Positions 5,964-8,647 of a DNA stretch of 8,647 bases are shown here, piece after piece; position 1 is the stretch's first letter; each line of letters starts with the position of its first letter. The notes below the pieces were generated by a model, which worked only from the letters and a program-made list of their open reading frames with translations, was not told the DNA's origin and made no database searches. Origin of the DNA: an uncultured Campylobacter sp. (lineage in GTDB: Bacteria > Campylobacterota > Campylobacteria > Campylobacterales > Campylobacteraceae); the NCBI RefSeq assembly GCF_937973075.1, contig NZ_CALBWL010000031.1:1-8647 (forward strand). Direction: 5' to 3'. The position numbers and the translations under genes were made by a program.

Positions 5964-6683
5964 TTAATCCTCATATCCTCTAATGCCAATATGCCTTCCC
6001 TCTATCTTTGGAACTACGGGCTTCTTTTTAAGCTTAACGCCATACAAATTAATGCCGTAAAGTTTGCTAAGGCGGATAAAATCGACGTTAAGCTCCTCTA
6101 AATCGGTATCGCGAAGATCAATGTATTTAAGGCTCGTCATATCGTTTATGCTCTGCGGTAGTTTTTTGATCGAGGTTTCGGACAGATCTAGAACTTCTAA
6201 ATTTTTTAAGTTTCCTACGCTTTCCGGAAGCTGCGTAATATTTTTTCCGTGGATGTAAAGCTCCTTTAAATTATGTAGGTTTCCGATGCTCTCAGGGATT
6301 TTCGTAATGGCTTGGCTGTTAATTTTCAGCTCTTCCAAAGCATCAAGCATGCCGATGCTCTCAGGCAGACTCTCTTGCTTATATCTGCCAATATCGAGTT
6401 TTTTTAAGCTTTTTAATGCGCCGATACTATCAGGGATTTCTTGTATATTTTCAGACCAAATATCAAGCTCCTGCAGATTATGCAAATCCCCTAACTCAGA
6501 CGGGATCGTTTTGATATTTGAACTTATATGAAGCCTTTTGAGCGACGGGATTTTCACGGCGAGCCGTAATCTCTGCTCGTCCATATGACCCCACTCCTCA
6601 AGATTTGGTAAATTTACGATGTTTTCAGGAGGAGAGGTAAAATCTTCGCTTAGTTCCTTTAGACTCGGCATGCGAAACCTCAT
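5964..6683 (-). CDS. Leucine-rich-repeat protein, C-terminal part of a frameshifted gene
   Basis: This 239-codon frame encodes only leucine-rich repeats of about 23 residues plus a short basic tail (KKKPVVPKIEGRHIGIRGYED). Roughly ten repeats are seen. The first two (MPSLKEL..., LPNLEEW...) are degenerate. Later ones are regular, of the type LHNLKELYIHGKNITQLPESVGN. It has no signal peptide and no ribosome binding site before its ATG, and it starts inside the end of the upstream frame (59-bp overlap). Its first residues continue the repeat phase of the upstream part, so I read it as the 3' half of one gene, not an independent protein. Removing a single base near 6670 would join the parts into about 499 aa. 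LRR domains bind proteins; the target here is unknown. Confidence 0.75.
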   Translation of the reverse strand: MRFRMPSLKELSEDFTSPPENIVNLPNLEEWGHMDEQRLRLAVKIPSLKRLHISSNIKTIPSELGDLHNLQELDIWSENIQEIPDSIGALKSLKKLDIGRYKQESLPESIGMLDALEELKINSQAITKIPESIGNLHNLKELYIHGKNITQLPESVGNLKNLEVLDLSETSIKKLPQSINDMTSLKYIDLRDTDLEELNVDFIRLSKLYGINLYGVKLKKKPVVPKIEGRHIGIRGYED

Positions 6684-7464
6684 CGGGTAGCGTCTCTATA
6701 TGCGTGTTCGTAAGATATAAAATTTCCAGACTTTTCAGCTCCGCCAGATACGTAGGCAATGTATGCAAAAATTTACAACTGTAACAGTGGAGCTCTCGCA
6801 GCTTGCTCATCCCTGTAATCTGCGGCGGCAATTGCGAAATATGCGTTTCATCCAGCTCAAGATATTCTAAATTCTTTAAATTCGCTACATTCGCGCTCAA
6901 CTCTTTTACGGGGCAACGATCCAAAATCAGCGTCTTAAGATTCGGAATTTTAGAGATATTTTCACTAATCTCCGTAAATTCGGTAGCGCGTAAACCTAAA
7001 TACTCAAGCTTTTGTAAATTTTGCACGCAAGAGGGCAGATCCGAAACTCTCGTTCTCGTGCCTTGCAAATCGAGCTTTTTTAAATTTGAAAGCAAGCAAA
7101 TCTCGGGCGGAACCTGTGTAACTTCATCTACTCTAATCGGCGAAACGGTCATAAAATTCGCGTTTCTGCCGAAGTCTAGCTCATCAATGTCCGCAAGCTT
7201 TTCATACAAATCCCACGTCGTAGCGATATCGCTAAAGAAGCTTATACCATAGTAATTCTCTCGCCCTTTATCGCTAAAGCGTAAAAAATTCGCCAAGTTT
7301 TGCATCTGCGTATTTTGATCCTCGCTTAGCTTTGGGCTAAACTTCAGGCGGATGTCCTGCGCATCGTTTGACATACTAATTTTAATGCCTTTAAAACCGG
7401 AGATTGATTGTATGTAGAGCGAAAAAGCAACTGCTATAAATAGCGCGATATAAATCTTTTTCAT
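6625..7464 (-). CDS. Leucine-rich-repeat protein with N-terminal signal/anchor, 5' part of a frameshifted gene
   Basis: The start is taken at ATG 7464, giving MKKIYIALFIAVAFSLYIQS, a basic plus hydrophobic signal peptide or membrane anchor. AAAGG lies 8 nt upstream. The frame stays open 62 codons further upstream, but that stretch contains AT-only intergenic words and a terminator hairpin, so the longer start is rejected. Residues of about 25-125 form a non-repeat N-terminal domain (FSPKLSEDQNTQMQNLANFL). Six LRRs follow, for example LKNLEYLELDETHISQLPPQ, and the frame ends after LPDEVS with an unrelated tail (HAESKGTKRRFYLSS) and TGA, 279 aa in all. The repeats resume in the overlapping -1/+2 frame (6683-5964), so the gene is probably broken. 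The intact product would be exported, with about 16 LRRs, and would likely act in the periplasm or at the surface as a binding scaffold. It probably has its own promoter, because a hairpin separates it from ppa. Confidence 0.75.
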   Translation of the reverse strand: MKKIYIALFIAVAFSLYIQSISGFKGIKISMSNDAQDIRLKFSPKLSEDQNTQMQNLANFLRFSDKGRENYYGISFFSDIATTWDLYEKLADIDELDFGRNANFMTVSPIRVDEVTQVPPEICLLSNLKKLDLQGTRTRVSDLPSCVQNLQKLEYLGLRATEFTEISENISKIPNLKTLILDRCPVKELSANVANLKNLEYLELDETHISQLPPQITGMSKLRELHCYSCKFLHTLPTYLAELKSLEILYLTNTHIETLPDEVSHAESKGTKRRFYLSS

Positions 7465-7602
7465 TTGAGTCGCCTTTTTAAAATTTAAAATTTTAGTATC
7501 TAGCTGCGCGATATTTATAAAATTTAAGCGAGCGCTTTGCAAGCTTGATTTAAAAATCCTCACATCGCTCTGCGCTTCGCAAATTCCATCAAATTTTAAA
7601 AT

Positions 7603-7646
7603 TTTGGAATTTCGCCAGCGTCTTAAAGGTGAGGCGAAATTCCAAA
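7603..7646 (-). terminator. Terminator hairpin after ppa
   Basis: TTTGGAATTTCGCC (7603-7616) and GGCGAAATTCCAAA (7633-7646) form a perfect 14-bp stem with a 16-nt loop, beginning about 20 nt after the ppa stop. In the minus direction the stem is followed by ATTTTAAAATTT, a modest T-tract. Position and stability fit the end of the BOF-ppa transcript. The perfect symmetry could also make it a dispersed repeat. Confidence 0.65.
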
Positions 7647-7666
7647 TCAAAGGATGCTTGTAAATT

Positions 7667-8185
7667 TTATTTATAAGCCTTGATCGCTTTGTCTAGGATT
7701 TTCTCGGCCTCGGCGGCGCTTGCGAAGTCCTTCACTTTGACCCATTTATTCGGCTCTAAAAGCTTGTATGTTTCGAAGAAATTTTTGATCTTATCCAGCG
7801 TCGCTTTAGGCAGATCGGCGACCCCTTTGATGCCGTCATATCGCGGATCGATCTTACTAACCGGCACGGCAAGCAGCTTCTCGTCCATGCCGCTTTCATC
7901 CTCCATCATCAAAACGCCGATTAGGCGGCACGGGATCACGCTACCGGCGGCAAGCGGGTATTCGTTTAGCACCAAAACATCCGCGGGATCGCCGTCGTCA
8001 GCCAAGGTATTGGGCACGAAGCCGTAATTTGCCGGGTAAAACATCGCGCCGTATAGCACGCGATCTACGCAGAGTGCGCCGCTTGCTTTGTCGATCTCGT
8101 ATTTGATGTTCGAGCCGTAAGGGATCTCGATCACTGCGTTGATTTTATCGGGGTTTGAGCCCACTTTTATCTTTGAAAGATCCAT
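7667..8185 (-). CDS. ppa: Inorganic pyrophosphatase, family I
   Basis: This cytoplasmic enzyme hydrolyses pyrophosphate to two phosphates with Mg2+, pulling biosynthetic reactions such as nucleic acid synthesis forward. At 172 aa it has the usual bacterial family I length (E. coli 175-176). The active-site set of the E. coli enzyme is present at near-identical positions: E20, K28, E30, R42, Y50, Y54, then the signature DGDPADV with D64, D66 and D69, followed by D96, D101, K103, Y140 and K141. AAGGA lies 6 nt before the ATG at 8185. The gene starts 9 nt after the stop of the BOF-fold gene, so the two are very likely co-transcribed. A strong hairpin follows it. Nothing is missing, and the assignment is secure. 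Confidence 0.97.
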   Translation of the reverse strand: MDLSKIKVGSNPDKINAVIEIPYGSNIKYEIDKASGALCVDRVLYGAMFYPANYGFVPNTLADDGDPADVLVLNEYPLAAGSVIPCRLIGVLMMEDESGMDEKLLAVPVSKIDPRYDGIKGVADLPKATLDKIKNFFETYKLLEPNKWVKVKDFASAAEAEKILDKAIKAYK

Positions 8186-8194
8186 AGTTTTCCT

Positions 8195-8551
8195 TTATTT
8201 AGAATTTAAAATTTTGATATTTTTCACGTCTATCGTCGTTTTTGTAAAATCTTTGTCGATCTCGCCGCTAATTCGCACGAGCGTATTTTCATCCACGCTC
8301 ACGCCGCGCCAAACGTCATCATCGATCTCAACCTCGATGCTATCGCCGTTTTGATCCACAAATCTATAATGCTCGTGTCTGAGCTGGGATTTTATCTTGC
8401 CGTCGATTACGACAAAAGAATCATCTCTTAATTTGAGCGCTTCTTTGACGCTTGACGGCTGATTTTGCGCCGTTGCGCCGCTTGGCACAAACCCGCCCGC
8501 AGCAAATGCAGCCGCGCACAAAGCCATACTAAGTAAAAATTTTCTAACCAT
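8195..8551 (-). CDS. BOF-fold (YgiW/YdeI-like) periplasmic protein
   Basis: This is a 118-aa exported protein of the bacterial OB-fold (BOF, DUF388) family. YgiW/YdeI members in enterobacteria are linked to stress tolerance, but their molecular role is not well defined. Residues 1-28 form a signal peptide (MVRKFLLSMALCAAAFAAGG... cut after GATA). The mature part carries the family pattern: VKEALKLRDDSFVVIDGKI, then HYRFVDQNGDSIEVEIDDDVW, then VRISGEIDKDFTKTTIDV. The acidic IEVEIDDDVW and GEIDKD segments are the conserved core. The ATG at 8551 is preferred over an in-frame ATG 18 codons upstream because it gives a clean signal peptide and has AAGGA about 7 nt upstream. The frame is open to the window edge, but that part looks non-coding. 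It is the first visible gene of the unit with ppa; a functional link to pyrophosphatase is not evident. Confidence 0.88.
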   Translation of the reverse strand: MVRKFLLSMALCAAAFAAGGFVPSGATAQNQPSSVKEALKLRDDSFVVIDGKIKSQLRHEHYRFVDQNGDSIEVEIDDDVWRGVSVDENTLVRISGEIDKDFTKTTIDVKNIKILNSK

Positions 8552-8647
8552 ATCTATCCTTAAAATTTTAATCTCTATCGTCCGCAAACAGATCCAAAAT
8601 TTCATTAAATTTAAAATCCGCTCGCACTTGACGCTCGCATTTAAATT

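Noticed and set aside
6803..7252. 149-codon plus-strand frame
   Set aside because: It is antisense to the LRR gene, explained by repeat-driven composition, with no ribosome binding site or family signature.
7465..7650. 62-codon N-terminal extension of the LRR gene
   Set aside because: The segment overlaps the ppa terminator hairpin and AT-only intergenic words. The ATG at 7464 has an AAAGG site and gives a clean signal peptide.
7680..8027. 115-codon plus-strand frame
   Set aside because: It is antisense to ppa, whose identity is certain.
8552..8605. 18-codon extension of the BOF gene
   Set aside because: It would place polar residues before the signal peptide and lacks a ribosome binding site; the ATG at 8551 is better supported.
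8619..8638. Direct repeat CGCTCGC, 13 nt apart, at the right edge
   Set aside because: Two short copies are compatible with chance and give no evidence for a CRISPR or iteron array.

Overview
The right three quarters of the window (about 2160-8647) looks like chromosomal DNA of a Campylobacterota species, most likely an oral or anaerobic Campylobacter of moderate GC. The reasons are the compact minus-strand genes with AAGGA-type ribosome binding sites, AT-only AAATTTAAAATTTT words at gene junctions, and the character of the pyrophosphatase and TonB receptor. The left quarter (1 to about 2060) is different. It is much more AT-rich (sample lines about 28% G+C, against about 42-55% inside the receptor gene), its ribosome binding sites are strong GGAGG types, and its gene content is unrelated. 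I read it as a horizontally acquired block, perhaps of Fusobacterium-like or low-GC Firmicute origin, or else as an assembly join. The species and donor assignments are inferences.

Layout. (1) Positions 1-1867, minus strand: a promoter (TAGAAA-17-TATAAT) followed by a tight run of small unknown genes. These are a frameshifted 85-codon gene (1811-1555), a 182-aa soluble protein (1558-1010), a 315-aa multi-pass membrane protein (1010-63) and the first 14 codons of another gene (43-1). The joins overlap or are separated by 19 nt. The pattern resembles cassettes of orphan immunity genes in polymorphic-toxin loci, but no toxin is visible. (2) Positions 1868-2185: intergenic DNA containing a 157-bp nested palindrome (14-bp inverted repeats around an internal 11-bp hairpin), a possible Fur box and a promoter. 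(3) Positions 2186-5203, plus strand: a 1005-aa TonB-dependent outer-membrane receptor of the hemoglobin/transferrin/lactoferrin family, probably for heme or iron-protein acquisition. (4) Positions 5204-5963: about 760 bp without a convincing gene. (5) Positions 7464-5964, minus strand: a leucine-rich-repeat protein with an N-terminal signal/anchor, split into two overlapping frames by what looks like a single-base frameshift near 6670. (6) Positions 8551-7667, minus strand: a two-gene unit encoding a periplasmic BOF-fold (YgiW/YdeI-like) protein and family I inorganic pyrophosphatase, ending in a 14-bp-stem hairpin.

Functionally the window is a mosaic: housekeeping phosphate metabolism with an envelope protein, an iron-uptake receptor, a broken LRR surface or periplasmic protein, and an acquired AT-rich cassette. 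The points most worth checking are the AT-rich block and its palindromic boundary element, the A7-tract frameshift in its first gene, and the LRR frameshift.
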